Positions 11,225-21,409 of a stretch of 64,000 nt of DNA are shown piece after piece. Every line of letters begins with the position of its first letter. The first letter of the stretch is position 1. The notes under the pieces were generated by a model, which saw only the letters and a program-made list of their open reading frames with translations, was not told the DNA's origin and did not search any database. The stretch spans positions 1-64,000 of the forward strand of contig OZ037904.1 of NCBI GenBank assembly GCA_964035575.1, in the 5' to 3' direction. The translations under genes were made by a program, and so were the position numbers. The stretch comes from Rhynchopus sp. YZ270_cl-10. Lineage: Eukaryota > Euglenozoa > Diplonemea > Diplonemida > Diplonemidae.

Positions 11225-13588
11225 ATGGAGGACTCAGCACCAGAAACCCCTTTTCAACAAATCTGTGACGTCTGTGTTTTTAACATGACGGAGTGCCTGT
11301 GTAATCGTGAAACTTTTGACGACGAGATTATGGATGATTTTGAATATGATGATGATAATGAAAGGGAGGAGGACCAATCACCACCAAAAGCTGAAAAAAG
11401 AGCTGGTCAGCCAAGGAGAAGGACGAAGACAAACAGGACTGGGAGAGGGGTCGCAATTGGACCGTATGAAACAGTCGAAGAAGCTGAAAAGGCCCTTTTG
11501 GAGGAGGGCCACAAAGAACTGCTGCTGCGCAGGAGCATCCTCAAAAAACAAAGGGTGGGGAAGGACGAAAGGCCCGACTACAGCGCCGGTGGAAAGGCAA
11601 AAGCGGCGGCAGATGACGTCAAAGGCGTGTGGCAGATTGCGAGGGGTGGCAAAGAGGTAATAGCTGACTACCTCCAAAAGGTTGGACTGCTGCCGTTCAC
11701 AATGAAATGCAATAAATGCGATAAAGAGATGCCACGAAAGCTCTTCTGGACTGGTGTAAATGGGAAACCACGGAACTGGCCATGCTTTCAATGCAACACA
11801 ACTTCATGCAAACACAGCAACGGCAAAAGGCGCCGTGTGCAGATGAAATTTCCTTCACCTTGTGAAAGACAAAACACTGAGGACAAGGATGGCAAACCCG
11901 CAGGCGAGGATGGCGAGGATGATGAGGATGGCGAGGATTGCGAGGATGATGAGGATTATGGGGATGACGAGGATGACGAGGATGACAACAAGAAGGACGA
12001 CAAGAAGACGAAGAACAAGAAGAAGAAGAAGAAGAACACCCATACCAAGCTGAAAATGGATGAGCTGCTCATACTTCTTTGGGGGTGTCACACAGACCTG
12101 CCGGTGAAATACCTGAGCGACTTCCTCGACATAGACCCCTCAACAATCACTGCCTACAAACAGGCATGTGTTGAAAATGCTATTGTCCTTGTTGAGGAGC
12201 TGCAGGCAGGAATGACCCTTGGGGGGCCGGGAAAAGAGGTGGAGATCGACGAGTTCAGTGTCGGGCTAGTTCACTTTGTGAAAACCGAGGCAGGCTCTAC
12301 GATTGACAAATGCGCGTACCAGAGGCTAATTGGGGCCACAGAGAGGGGCAGCCGAAAATGCTACCTCCGAAAACTGCCTCTGGTGGTCCAGGACTGGCTC
12401 AAGCCAGGTCAAACGGTTACCCTTCCCAGTGGGGTTGGTAACTTCACAAACAAACGGGCAAAGAAGGTCCCACCGCCTCCACCACCACTGAGCAACACCG
12501 AGCTGAAGGCGTTCTTGGATGAAGAATTCATCTTGCTTGGGAAACCTAAAAACCCATTAAAACTCACAACAGATGGGGCCGGGGCGTACCGTTCAATGCT
12601 GGATCCTACAAAACCCACCTTCTACTGGAAGAACAAAACAAAGGACGCAGAAAAATGTGTGCAGTTTGCGTATGTTAACCACGGCAAAGAGGAGTTTACC
12701 CGTGTTGTTGTTGGGAAGAAGCCTGAGCCAGAAGCAACAACAAAAAATGAGAAATTAGACGCAGAAATGCTGAGCGAGGTTCAGGAGGTCATCACAATTG
12801 CGAATGCAAATGCAGAGTCAGCAGTTGACAATGAGGAGGATGGTGAAGATGAAGAAGATGACGACACAGAGCTGGCGTGGCAGAGGACTGAATGGAAAGC
12901 GTGGCAAGCTGGAACTCAAAAGGCAGATGGGCTGTGGGGTATTTTAAAGCGCGCAATTCCTGTTAAACGGGTGAGGATGATGAAGAGGATAAGAGAAGTC
13001 CAGTGGCAGCAATGGAAACACCTAATAAAAGACTACCCCCTGAAGCCGTTCGAGGTTATGCTGAGAAGCTTTGCCCGCTCTAGATTATTGAAAGAAGAAG
13101 CAGAGTCCATGAAGGATGAAGAGGAGCGCAGGGATATTAAAGAAAAAGCTGATGAAGAAAAAAAGAAGAAGGAAGAGGAGGACAAACGTGAGAAGGAGGC
13201 TCTGCAGACGATCGCAAACAATATGAGGGACAAAAATCAGAAGAGTGAAAAAAAGAACGCCATCTTAGAGGAGGAAAATAGAGAGCTCAAGGAACAACTG
13301 CACAGGCTGAAGCTTGCGGAGAAGAAGGAACACGAGGAAAAGCAAATCATAACTCCGATCGTGAGGCTGGCCCCACCACAAAGCAGCCAAGCAATCTCAA
13401 GCTTCAACAGTGAGCAGACGACACAACTCCCCTCTCTGCCAACTCCCTTCTCTTCCAGCATCAATCAGGCTTCTCAGGTTTCCCAGCCGATCGTGCCGGC
13501 GAAGAGACGCAGTGAGACGCAGACCGAACCTGAGGGGCAGCCTGAACAGAAGAGACCCAGAAGAAGCTTTTACTGTGGTCCAAATTAA
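11225..13588 (+). CDS. ISXO2/Merlin-like (IS1595-type) DDE transposase-derived protein, 787 aa
   Basis: Seen: an intronless ORF starting MEDSAPETPF just after an A run. Order of parts: acidic N-terminus; zinc ribbon with C162, C165, C187 and C190; an acidic then lysine-only tract (218-271); a DDE-like core; an acidic insert (535-548); a C-terminal coiled coil (about 610-705); and a Ser/Pro-rich tail. Core motifs follow the ISXO2/Merlin pattern: EVEIDE with D342, GATERGSRKCYL, TTDGAGAY with D450, YVNH (483-486) and TQKADGLWGILK. In the family the last motif is TNTIESxWxxxK. Here the third catalytic position is Asp (D568), while the family lysine is kept (K575). Family members are usually about 250-400 aa, so this one is greatly enlarged by low-complexity inserts. 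No flanking terminal inverted repeats were found. It may be a domesticated host gene or an autonomous element whose ends I missed; activity cannot be judged. Confidence 0.8.
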   Translation: MEDSAPETPFQQICDVCVFNMTECLCNRETFDDEIMDDFEYDDDNEREEDQSPPKAEKRAGQPRRRTKTNRTGRGVAIGPYETVEEAEKALLEEGHKELLLRRSILKKQRVGKDERPDYSAGGKAKAAADDVKGVWQIARGGKEVIADYLQKVGLLPFTMKCNKCDKEMPRKLFWTGVNGKPRNWPCFQCNTTSCKHSNGKRRRVQMKFPSPCERQNTEDKDGKPAGEDGEDDEDGEDCEDDEDYGDDEDDEDDNKKDDKKTKNKKKKKKNTHTKLKMDELLILLWGCHTDLPVKYLSDFLDIDPSTITAYKQACVENAIVLVEELQAGMTLGGPGKEVEIDEFSVGLVHFVKTEAGSTIDKCAYQRLIGATERGSRKCYLRKLPLVVQDWLKPGQTVTLPSGVGNFTNKRAKKVPPPPPPLSNTELKAFLDEEFILLGKPKNPLKLTTDGAGAYRSMLDPTKPTFYWKNKTKDAEKCVQFAYVNHGKEEFTRVVVGKKPEPEATTKNEKLDAEMLSEVQEVITIANANAESAVDNEEDGEDEEDDDTELAWQRTEWKAWQAGTQKADGLWGILKRAIPVKRVRMMKRIREVQWQQWKHLIKDYPLKPFEVMLRSFARSRLLKEEAESMKDEEERRDIKEKADEEKKKKEEEDKREKEALQTIANNMRDKNQKSEKKNAILEEENRELKEQLHRLKLAEKKEHEEKQIITPIVRLAPPQSSQAISSFNSEQTTQLPSLPTPFSSSINQASQVSQPIVPAKRRSETQTEPEGQPEQKRPRRSFYCGPN

Positions 13589-13920
13589 GGGTGGGAAAAG
13601 TGAAGGGGAAAAGAGGGATTATGATGGGGGTGAGGTAAAAAAAAAACATAAAAAAAAAGTTGCTTTTTTGATTTTTTGATTTTTTGATTTTTTGATTTTT
13701 TGATTTTTTGATTTTTTGATTTTTTGATTTTTCGCAATTGAAGTATTGGTGTAAAGGGTTTGGTGCCTTCCCAGTGGGCGAGAAATCGGCTGTGATGAAG
13801 GAATTTTGTGAGGAGTTTGTCAAGTTTTTTATTTTGCAGCAAAAAAAGCTTAAAAAGGGGTTGGTGCCTTCCCAGCGGGAGAGGAATCGGCTGTGATGAA
13901 GGATTGTAATTGTATTGGTT
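13589..13920. repeat. (GATTTTTT)n array and a 45-bp direct repeat 3' of the transposase gene
   Basis: About nine GATTTTTT units lie at 13668-13735. A 45-bp segment beginning TTGGTGCCTTCCCAG and ending CGGCTGTGATGAAGGA occurs at about 13759-13803 and again at about 13859-13903 with three differences. This is probably the 3' UTR or flank of the gene; no second ORF is recognised. Confidence 0.8.
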
Positions 13921-14450
13921 TTTGGAAAAAAAGAACTAATTTTATTTATTTTTGTCTTTGGGAACTTTCCTCCAACCTTTTTTTAAATTCTAAAAAGCCT
14001 TTGTTTTTTAGTTTTTTGGAACACTCATGTAGACCTTTCATTGACATGAGGGGGAAAAACCGTTATTTTGTTTTTAGTTCGATTTTTGATTTTTAATATT
14101 TAGTTTCGATGCAATAAAGGGGATGGTTCGGGATACAAATAAAACACTGTATTTTTGAAGGAGCTGGTTGAGAGATTATGCAAACCCGCGAAAAATCGGG
14201 CATTCCACTCAAGAGAGATAAAAACAAATACAAAATACAATCAATAACAAAGCAAAATGGGATATGGTTGGGGATCCACGAAAAAAAAAGACCACACCTT
14301 ATTTAAGGCGCTCACTTTGGACGGTGAGAGATTATGAAAAAAAAATCATGAGAGGTCTTCCACTAAAGATGGATAAAAAAAACACAAAAAACAATGCATA
14401 AAAAGCAAAAGTTATTTTTCTTTGTCACACACTACAACCTGCACCAACCA
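13921..14450. other. AT-rich spacer with a diverged tandem duplication
   Basis: No gene. Two related segments, near 14164-14225 and near 14320-14380, share GAGAGATTATG, then a CATTCCACT/TCTTCCACT word, then AGATAAAAA. They are too diverged for a firm unit boundary. Confidence 0.5.
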
Positions 14451-14499
14451 TAAGATACCTGATACCTAATCAACTAGATACCCTAGAACCACAAGCCAG

Positions 14500-15140
14500 C
14501 TAAGTTCCTGAACCCCGCAAACCCGCACAACCACCAGCCAGATAACGTAACCTAGAACCAGATAATGTTGCCCGAACCCCGCGCACCCGCACAACCACAC
14601 CAACCGGATAACGCAACCTAGAACCCGCAAACCCGCGCACCCGCAAACCCGCAAACCCGCACAACCACCAGCCAGATAACGTAACCTAGAACCAGATAAC
14701 GTTACCCGAACCCCGCGCACCCGCACAACCATACCAGCCGGATAACGCAACCCTGAACCAGTAGGTTCCCGCGCACCCGCACCCACCAGCCTGCTTCTTG
14801 ACCACACGAACCAGATAACGTTGCCCGAACCCCGCGCACCCGCACAACCACACCAGCCGGATAACGCAACCAAGAACCAGATAACGTTGCCCGAACCCCG
14901 CGCACCCGCACCACCACACCAGCCGGATAACGCAACCTAGAACCAGTAGGGTCCCGCGCACCCGCACCCACCAGCCAGTTTCTTTACCACACGAACCAGA
15001 TAACGTTGCCCGAACCCCGCGCACCCGCACAACCACACCAGCCGGATAACGCAACCTAGAACCCGCAAACCCGCGCACCCGCAAACCCGCAAACCCGCAC
15101 AACCACCAGCCAGATACCGTAACCTAGAACTAGTTCAGTG
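14500..15140. repeat. Composite minisatellite (GATAACGTTGCCCGAACC / CCCGCACAACCAC)
   Basis: About seven units of 60-100 bp combine AGCCGGATAACGCAACC, GAACCAGATAACGTTGCC and CGCGCACCCGCAC words. Runs of CCCGCAAA inside it are the complement of the octamer arrays' TTTGCGGG. The minus-strand ORFs of up to 138 aa have a repeated Gly/Val/Arg/Cys composition and are shadows. Confidence 0.8.
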
Positions 15141-15184
15141 CAAACGTGAAGACTGAGCGTACAACGTCACGAACCTGTAGGTGA

Positions 15185-15445
15185 CTGCATCCGGTGCACA
15201 GGGTGACATAGTGGTACCAAATCCGGTGCACAGGGTGCCCCCAAAAGGTGCACAGGGTGCTTTTTTGGCACTGGATCCGGTGCACAGGGTGCCCCCAAAA
15301 ATCCGGTGCACAGGGTGCCCCTACAAATCCGGTGCACAGGGTGCCCCTTTTAATCCGGTGCACAGGGTGCCATTACGGGTTCGCAATCCGGTGCACAGGG
15401 TGCCCCCCACGTTATAAGCCCCGGCTAAAAAGCACCCTGTGCACT
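15185..15445 (+). repeat. Second cluster of GGTGCACAGGGTGC motifs
   Basis: About eight copies, mostly as ATCCGGTGCACAGGGTGCC, separated by 8-25 bp of unrelated sequence, plus one inverted copy at the right edge. The constant 14-16 bp core with variable spacers is not a CRISPR layout: spacers vary in length and the core is too short and palindromic only at GTGCAC. Confidence 0.8.
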
Positions 15446-15910
15446 AGGACTAGTTTTTTATGAGAATAGAAAGGAAAAAGGAATAAATGGAGAAGACAAT
15501 AAAGACAATAAAATGAACAGGAAATGGAAAAGGAAAAAGGAAATGGAAAAATGAAAAGGAAAAAATGATGACCAAAAATGGTCGGTGTTTCAAGTTTTGT
15601 ATAAAAGGCGGGCGAAGAGTACGGTAGAGCCAACAGAGTTTTATACAAAACAAGAAACTGCATTATGTGTTTGTTTTTTATTCTTTTTGATCAATTTGAA
15701 TACACAGGCGTCACACTTCTGGGGCAAAAAAAGGAAAAAAAGAAGACCTAATCCTCCTTACTTAAAAGAAGGGAAGGGAGAATAAAAAACACATTGCCTT
15801 TGCTTTGTTGTCTGCAGAATGGTTTGTTTTAGTGCCTCCCCTGGAAAAAGAAAAATGGATTCCACTTGGTAAAAATAGCACACCTGTTGAACACACGTCA
15901 GGCCAGGAAC
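15446..15910 (+). repeat. TATA-containing dispersed repeat, copy 1
   Basis: The left half (15450-15665) matches 16670-16880: AATAAAGACAATAAAATGAAC, GATGACCAAA, GGTCGGTGTTTCAAGTTTT, TATAAAAGG and ACAAGAAACTGCAT. The right half (about 15670-15900) matches 62630-62850: AAAGAAGACCTA, CTTACTTAAAAGA and ATTCCACT(T/C)GGTAAAA. TATAAAAGG near 15599 could be a TATA box for a plus-strand transcript. The encoded peptides are weakly similar between copies; no known family. Confidence 0.65.
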
Positions 15911-16360
15911 AGAAGAAAAGCAAACGCTTCCACGAATGGAAGCAAAAGAAAAGTGTGGTGAAAAAACCCTTTTGGCCAAGGTGGTCTTGACTCTGTCTAC
16001 AAACTTTGGGGATGAATGAAAAAATGACACTGAATAAATAACAGAGAGTGGGCGGGTAAGCCACTTCTCCGAGCTAAACACAAAGTAAACACCCTCCACC
16101 CATCTGATCCCGCCCACAAACACAAACAATCACGACAGAAACCAAGACAGGCAGAGGATGACCAGGGTAGGTTTTACTTGAACAGCGAACCTCTGCCTTG
16201 ATACTTCACACGCTCAGCAGACGAGTTGCCACAACTCTCCAGACCTGCTGCAAAACAGGCCTGCATTTCGCTTCGTGCCCCTCATCTGGCGCACTACTGA
16301 CGGGGGACGCCCCATGTAGGCACATCGGTAGGATTTCGTCTTAACATAGTTTTTTGTGTA
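15911..16360. other. Spacer without recognised gene
   Basis: Mixed-composition sequence. A minus-strand 123-aa ORF overlaps it but shows no family signature, and neither strand offers a convincing start with splice context. Nothing else supported. Confidence 0.4.
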
Positions 16361-16505
16361 AAAAAAAATGAACCCCTTAAAAAAAAATGAACCCCTTTAA
16401 AATAAAATGAACCCCTTTTTAAAAAAAAATGAACCCCTTTTTTAAAAAAAAATGAACCCCTTTTAAAAAAAAATGAACCCCTTTTTAAAAAAAAATGAAC
16501 CCCGT
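16361..16505 (+). repeat. Imperfect ~21-bp tandem array (AATGAACCCCTTTTTAAAAA)
   Basis: About seven units of AATGAACCCC followed by variable T and A runs. It ends at another short cluster of GTGCACCGGA / GCACCCTGTGCACC motifs (16500-16580). Confidence 0.85.
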
Positions 16506-16585
16506 GCACCGGATTTTTTGGCACCCTGTGCACCGGATTTTTTGGGGGCACCCTGTGCACCGGACCGGCACCCTGTGCACCGGAG

Positions 16586-16640
16586 TGGCCAGGATGCTGT
16601 GCAAGGATGCTGTGCAAGGATGCTGTGCAAGGATGCTGTT
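16586..16640 (+). repeat. Short 13-bp array (ATGCTGTGCAAGG), about four copies
   Basis: The same unit as at 9787-9896 and 16884-17452. It sits directly beside GTGCACAGG-type motifs, as the 9.8-kb copy does. Confidence 0.9.
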
Positions 16641-16669
16641 TTTTTCTCTTTTATGTACTTGGTCTTTTT

Positions 16670-16883
16670 TTGTATGTGAGAATAGAAGAAAGGAAAAAGG
16701 AAGAATGGAGTAAACAATAAAGACAATAAAATGAACAGGAAAATGGAAAAGGAAAAAGGAAATGAAAAAATGATGACCAAATAAGGTCGGTGTTTCAAGT
16801 TTTAGTATAAAAGGTGGGCGGTAAAGTAAAGTAAGTGGCCACTTCCTCCTAAACAAAACAAGAAACTGCATCGAGCTTCGGGT
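16670..16883 (+). repeat. TATA-containing dispersed repeat, copy 2
   Basis: About 210 bp match 15450-15665 with small indels and end at ACAAGAAACTGCAT. A TATAAAAGG box lies near 16807. The 13-bp array begins right after it, so the array replaces the downstream half seen in copy 1. Confidence 0.75.
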
Positions 16884-17452
16884 TTGCAAGGATGCTGTGC
16901 AAGGATGCTGTGCAAGGATGCTGTGCAAGGATGCTGTGCAAGGATGCTGTGCAAGGATGCTGTGCAAGGATGCTGTGCAAGGATGCTGTGCAAGGATGCT
17001 GTGCAAGGATGCTGTGCAAGGATGCTGTGCAAGGATGCTGTGCAAGGATGCTGTGCAAGGATGCTGTGCAAGGATGCTGTGCAAGGATGCTGTGCAAGGA
17101 TGCTGTGCAAGGATGCTGTGCAAGGATGCTGTGCAAGGATGCTGTGCAAGGATGCTGTGCAAGGATGCTGTGCAAGGATGCTGTGCAAGGATGCTGTGCA
17201 AGGATGCTGTGCAAGGATGCTGTGCAAGGATGCTGTGCAAGGATGCTGTGCAAGGATGCTGTGCAAGGATGCTGTGCAAGGATGCTGTGCAAGGATGCTG
17301 TGCAAGGATGCTGTGCAAGGATGCTGTGCAAGGATGCTGTGCAAGGATGCTGTGCAAGGATGCTGTGCAAGGATGCTGTGCAAGGATGCTGTGCAAGGAT
17401 GCTGTGCAAGCATGCTGTGCAAGGATGCTGTGCAAGGATGCTGTGCAAGGAC
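16884..17452 (+). repeat. 13-bp array (ATGCTGTGCAAGG), about 43 copies
   Basis: Near-perfect tandem units with a single substituted unit near 17408. All frames stay open on both strands because 13 bp times 3 is a multiple of 3; ORFs up to 316 aa across it are artefacts. Confidence 0.95.
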
Positions 17453-17990
17453 CTTAGGTTGATTGAGTGCTCTTGATTGGAAAACAACCAACTTTTGAAT
17501 TGAGCGAATATCGACGCCCGACTGGGCGTTTGGTAGTCAAAGAATAGTACCTCCTATACCTACGAAGGGAAAAAAGGGGGCGTGTTGTGCACTCTAAGTG
17601 CACTAGCATGAATAATGCTGACGAGGCCTTTTCACATAGCTCACGCCATAATACTATATTCATTCACACCGGGGCGTAAAAGGTCTCTAATCATTGTATA
17701 ACTTCAGGGAAGTACTCTTTCTGCTTTAGCATTGTTTTCCACATGACAACTAGACGAGTACTGGTCCGGAGCCTTTGTGTAGTTTTGACTCATTAGATCC
17801 CATATTCACCTCCACAGTGTGTGACCACCTTCGTGTCCCGGGGACACCCATCCCAACACTTTTTACCCTCAGACTATGACCTACACACTGTTTCTAGATG
17901 AAGTACCTTGACTCTCTCCTACACATTGCCAGTGCGCTCATGTTCTAAGGACAATTTGTTTTCCAAATTAAAACGTGAAAATCCAGAACT
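17453..17990. other. Spacer without recognised gene
   Basis: Unique sequence of mixed composition. I see no ORF with family signature, no hairpin motif and no repeat shared with the rest of the window. Confidence 0.5.
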
Positions 17991-20900
17991 TTTCGAAAAT
18001 TTCACCCCTACGCTCGCCAGTATTTTCAGCACTTCTCTAGTGTTACTCTCTGCGTATTTTTTGGCTCTCTGTACCATGTGTTCATTATCTTTCCATTGCG
18101 ACCACTCTCGGTAGGATTCATACCTTCAAAAATGAATTGGCGAAGGAATCTTGCACTTTTGACCACCACACATTACATGTGTTTTTAAGGCAAAAATGAC
18201 CGAAAAAGTTGATTTTTGGCCGAATGCCAAGTGTCACTAACATTCGGATTTTTTGAGTAGGCCTGGAAAAAAGTAATAATTCTGCCCTCAATATCTCCAA
18301 ACTGGCAGATTTTCACAAAAATAATTTATTCTGATGTGCCATTTCATTTATATTTTTTCGTGTTTTCCGGTCTATGGTGAGGGTGGGTGTGTGTGGGTGT
18401 GTGTGGGTGTGGGTGGGTGTGGGTGGCGCACACCTCTAAAGTAAAAACTAAAAAACTAAGGTTTTTTAGAATTTAAATCTGAACTGGAGTTTGCATACTG
18501 GGCAGTTTCACTGCCCAGTATAATACAATACACACACTCCAGTCAGGCGAAAAGTGTCCTGTTGAAAAAGTGGTGTTTTTGTGGCAAACGCCAGCTGGTC
18601 TGAAGAGTGATCTGACCATATTCCCCAGGTATAACTGGTACTCAAAAAATGAATTGGTGAAGGAATCTTGCACTTTTGACCACCACACATTACATGTGTT
18701 TTTAAGGCAAAAATGACCGAAAAAGTTGATTTTTGGCCGAATGCCAAGTGTCACTAACATTCGGATTTTTTGAGTAGGCCTGGAAAAAAGTAATAATTCT
18801 GCCCTCAATATCTCCAAACTGGCAGATTTTCACAAAAATAATTTATTCTGATGTGCCATTTCATTTATATTTTTTCGTGTTTTCCGGTCTATGGTGAGGG
18901 TGGGTGTGTGTGGGTGTGTGTGGGTGTGTGTGGGTGTGTGTGGGTGTGGGTGGTGTGCGCGCGTGTGGCGCACATCTCTAAAGTAAAAACTAAAAAACTA
19001 AGGTTTTTTAGAATTTAAGTCTGACCTGGAGTTTGCGTACTTTCCAGTTTCACTGCCCTGCCCAGACGATATGGCCGGCTGGTGGTGCCCTGCATGAAGT
19101 GGCTCTTCAGGCCAAAAAGTGGCCTGTTGAAAAAGTGGTGTTTTTGTGGCAAACGCCAGCTGGTCTGAAGAGTGATCTGACCATATTCCCCAGGTTTTAC
19201 TTGTACTCAAAAAATGAATTGGCGAAGGAATCTTGAACTTTTGACCACCACACATTACATGTGTTTTTAAGGCAAAAATGACCGAAAAAGCTGATTTTTG
19301 GCCGAATGCCAAGTGTCACTAACATTCGGATTTTTTGAATAGGCCTGGAAAAAAGTAAAAATTCTGCCCTCAATATCTCCAAACTAACCGATTTTCACAA
19401 AAATAATTTATTCTGATGTGCCATTTCATTTATTTTTTTTCGTGTTTTCCGGCCTATGGTGGTGAGGGTGGGTGTGCAACCAACTAGTTGGTGAGGGTGG
19501 GTGTGGGTGGTGTGCGCGCGTGTGGCGCACATCTCTAAAGTAAAAACTAAAAAACTAAGGTTTTTTAGAATTTAAATCTGACCTGGAGTTTGCGTACTGT
19601 CCAGTTTCACTGCCCTGCCCAGACGATGTGGCCGGCTGGTGGTGCCCTGCATGAAGTGGCTCTTCAGGCCAAAAAGTGTCCTGTTGAAAAAGTGGTGTTT
19701 TTGTGGCAAACGCCAGCTGGTCTGAAGAGTGATCTGACCATATTCCCCAGGTATAACTTGTACTCAAAAAATGAATTGGCGAAGGAATCTTGAACTTTTG
19801 ACCACCACACATTACATGTGCTTTTAAGGCAAAAATGACCGAAAAAGCTGATTTTTGGCCGAATGCCAAGTGTCACTAACATTCGGATTTTTTGAATAGG
19901 CCTGGAAAAAAGTAAAAATTCTGCCCTCAATATCTCCAAACTAACCGATTTTCACAAAAATACTTTATTCTGATGTGCCATTTCATTTATATTTTTTCGT
20001 GTTTTCCGGTCTATGGTGAGGGTGGGTGTGTGTGGGTGGGTGTGGGTGTGTGTGGGTGTGTGTGGGTGTGGGTGGTGTGCGCGCGTGTGGCGCACATCTC
20101 TAAAGTAAAAACTAAAAAACTAAGGTTTTTTAGAATTTCACCCCTACGCTCGCCAGTATTTTCAGCACTTCTCTAGTGTTACTCTCTGCGTATTTTTTGG
20201 CTCTCTGTACCATGTGTTCATTATCTTTCCATTGCGACCACTCTCGGTAGGATTCATACCTTCAAAAATGAATTGGCGAAGGAATCTTGCACTTTTGACC
20301 ACCACACATTACATGTGTTTTTAAGGCAAAAATGACCGAAAAAGTTGATTTTTGGCCGAATGCCAAGTGTCACTAACATTCGGATTTTTTGAGTAGGCCT
20401 GGAAAAAAGTAATAATTCTGCCCTCAATATCTCCAAACTGGCAGATTTTCACAAAAATAATTTATTCTGATGTGCCATTTCATTTATATTTTTTCGTGTT
20501 TTCCGGTCTATGGTGAGGGTGGGTGTGTGTGGGTGTGTGTGGGTGTGTGTGGGTGTGGGTGGGTGTGGGTGGCGCACACCTCTAAAGTAAAAACTAAAAA
20601 ACTAAGGTTTTTTAGAATTTAAATCTGAACTGGAGTTTGCATACTGGGCAGTTTCACTGCCCAGTATAATACAATACACACACTCCAGTCAGGCGAAAAG
20701 TGTCCTGTTGAAAAAGTGGTGTTTTTGTGGCAAACGCCAGCTGGTCTGAAGAGTGATCTGACCATATTCCCCAGGTATAACTGGTACTCAAAAAATGAAT
20801 TGGTGAAGGAATCTTGCACTTTTGACCACCACACATTACATGTGTTTTTAAGGCAAAAATGACCGAAAAAGTTGATTTTTGGCCGAATGCCAAGTGTCAC

Positions 20901-21074
20901 TAACATTCGGATTTTTTGAGTAGGCCTGGAAAAAAGTAATAATTCTGCCCTCAATATCTCCAAACTGGCAGATTTTCACAAAAATAATTTATTCTGATGT
21001 GCCATTTCATTTATATTTTTTCGTGTTTTCCGGTCTATGGTGAGGGTGGGTGTGTGTGGGTGGGTGTGGGTGTG
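17991..21074. repeat. ~500-565-bp satellite, about six units, with a higher-order duplication
   Basis: Equivalent points fall at 18300, 18817, 19382, 19939, 20436 and 20963. Landmarks are CTTTTGACCACCACACATTA, GGCCGAATGCCAAGTGTCAC, CCCTCAATATCTCCAAACT, a (GGGTGTGT)n tract and AAAAACTAAGGTTTTTTAG. A segment of over 900 bp at 17994-18900 recurs about 2.14 kb later at 20138-21050, including a unique left edge (TTTCACCCCTACGCTCGCCA) found nowhere else. The units at 18.5 and 20.6 kb carry a 12-bp stem hairpin (ATACTGGGCAGT, TTC loop) that the others lack. Confidence 0.9.
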
Positions 21075-21396
21075 TGGGGGTCTCTTTAGGATAAAATATG
21101 GGGGGAAAGGTCTTTTTTGGTTAATAGCGCCGAAAAAACGGCAGCGAGGTATGTGGTCATGAGGGCGAGACTGGGGAAACACAACACAAAATACTGATGA
21201 AGGTGGTGGTGAGATTTCCCCGTAACGTCCTCAACCAACCTTGCCGAAGCAAGTGGTAAGCAATAACAACAAAAGGGCACGTAGCAATAGAGAAATGGTA
21301 CGCGCAAAAAAAAAAAAAAAAATATATCCATAGCGAAAAAGGGGGAGGGGGAAAAGACTTTCTTATTCGCGACATATTTTATCCTAGAGACCCCCC
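21075..21396. mobile_element. Small terminal-inverted-repeat DNA element (MITE-like) inserted in the satellite
   Basis: Left end GGGGGTCTCTTTAGGATAAA; right end, read inward, GGGGGTCTCTAGGATAAAAT. The repeats are about 23-25 bp with a 2-bp length difference. It lies in the GGGTGTGT tract of a satellite unit; the tract resumes near 21431. No transposase is encoded. A target duplication cannot be defined because the flanks are microsatellite. The family is unassigned; GG-starting ends are compatible with Merlin-type elements, but this is only a suggestion. Confidence 0.65.
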
Positions 21397-21409
21397 TGGC
21401 GTAGCAAAG

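Noticed and set aside
15185-15445. Possible CRISPR-like array of GGTGCACAGGGTGC cores
   Set aside because: The core is too short, spacers vary from a few to 25 bp and are not unique-length, there are no cas genes, and the genome is eukaryotic.
16485-17491. ORFs with CTASLHSILAQHP or CKDAVQGCCARML repeats
   Set aside because: Products of the 13-bp array, open in all frames on both strands.
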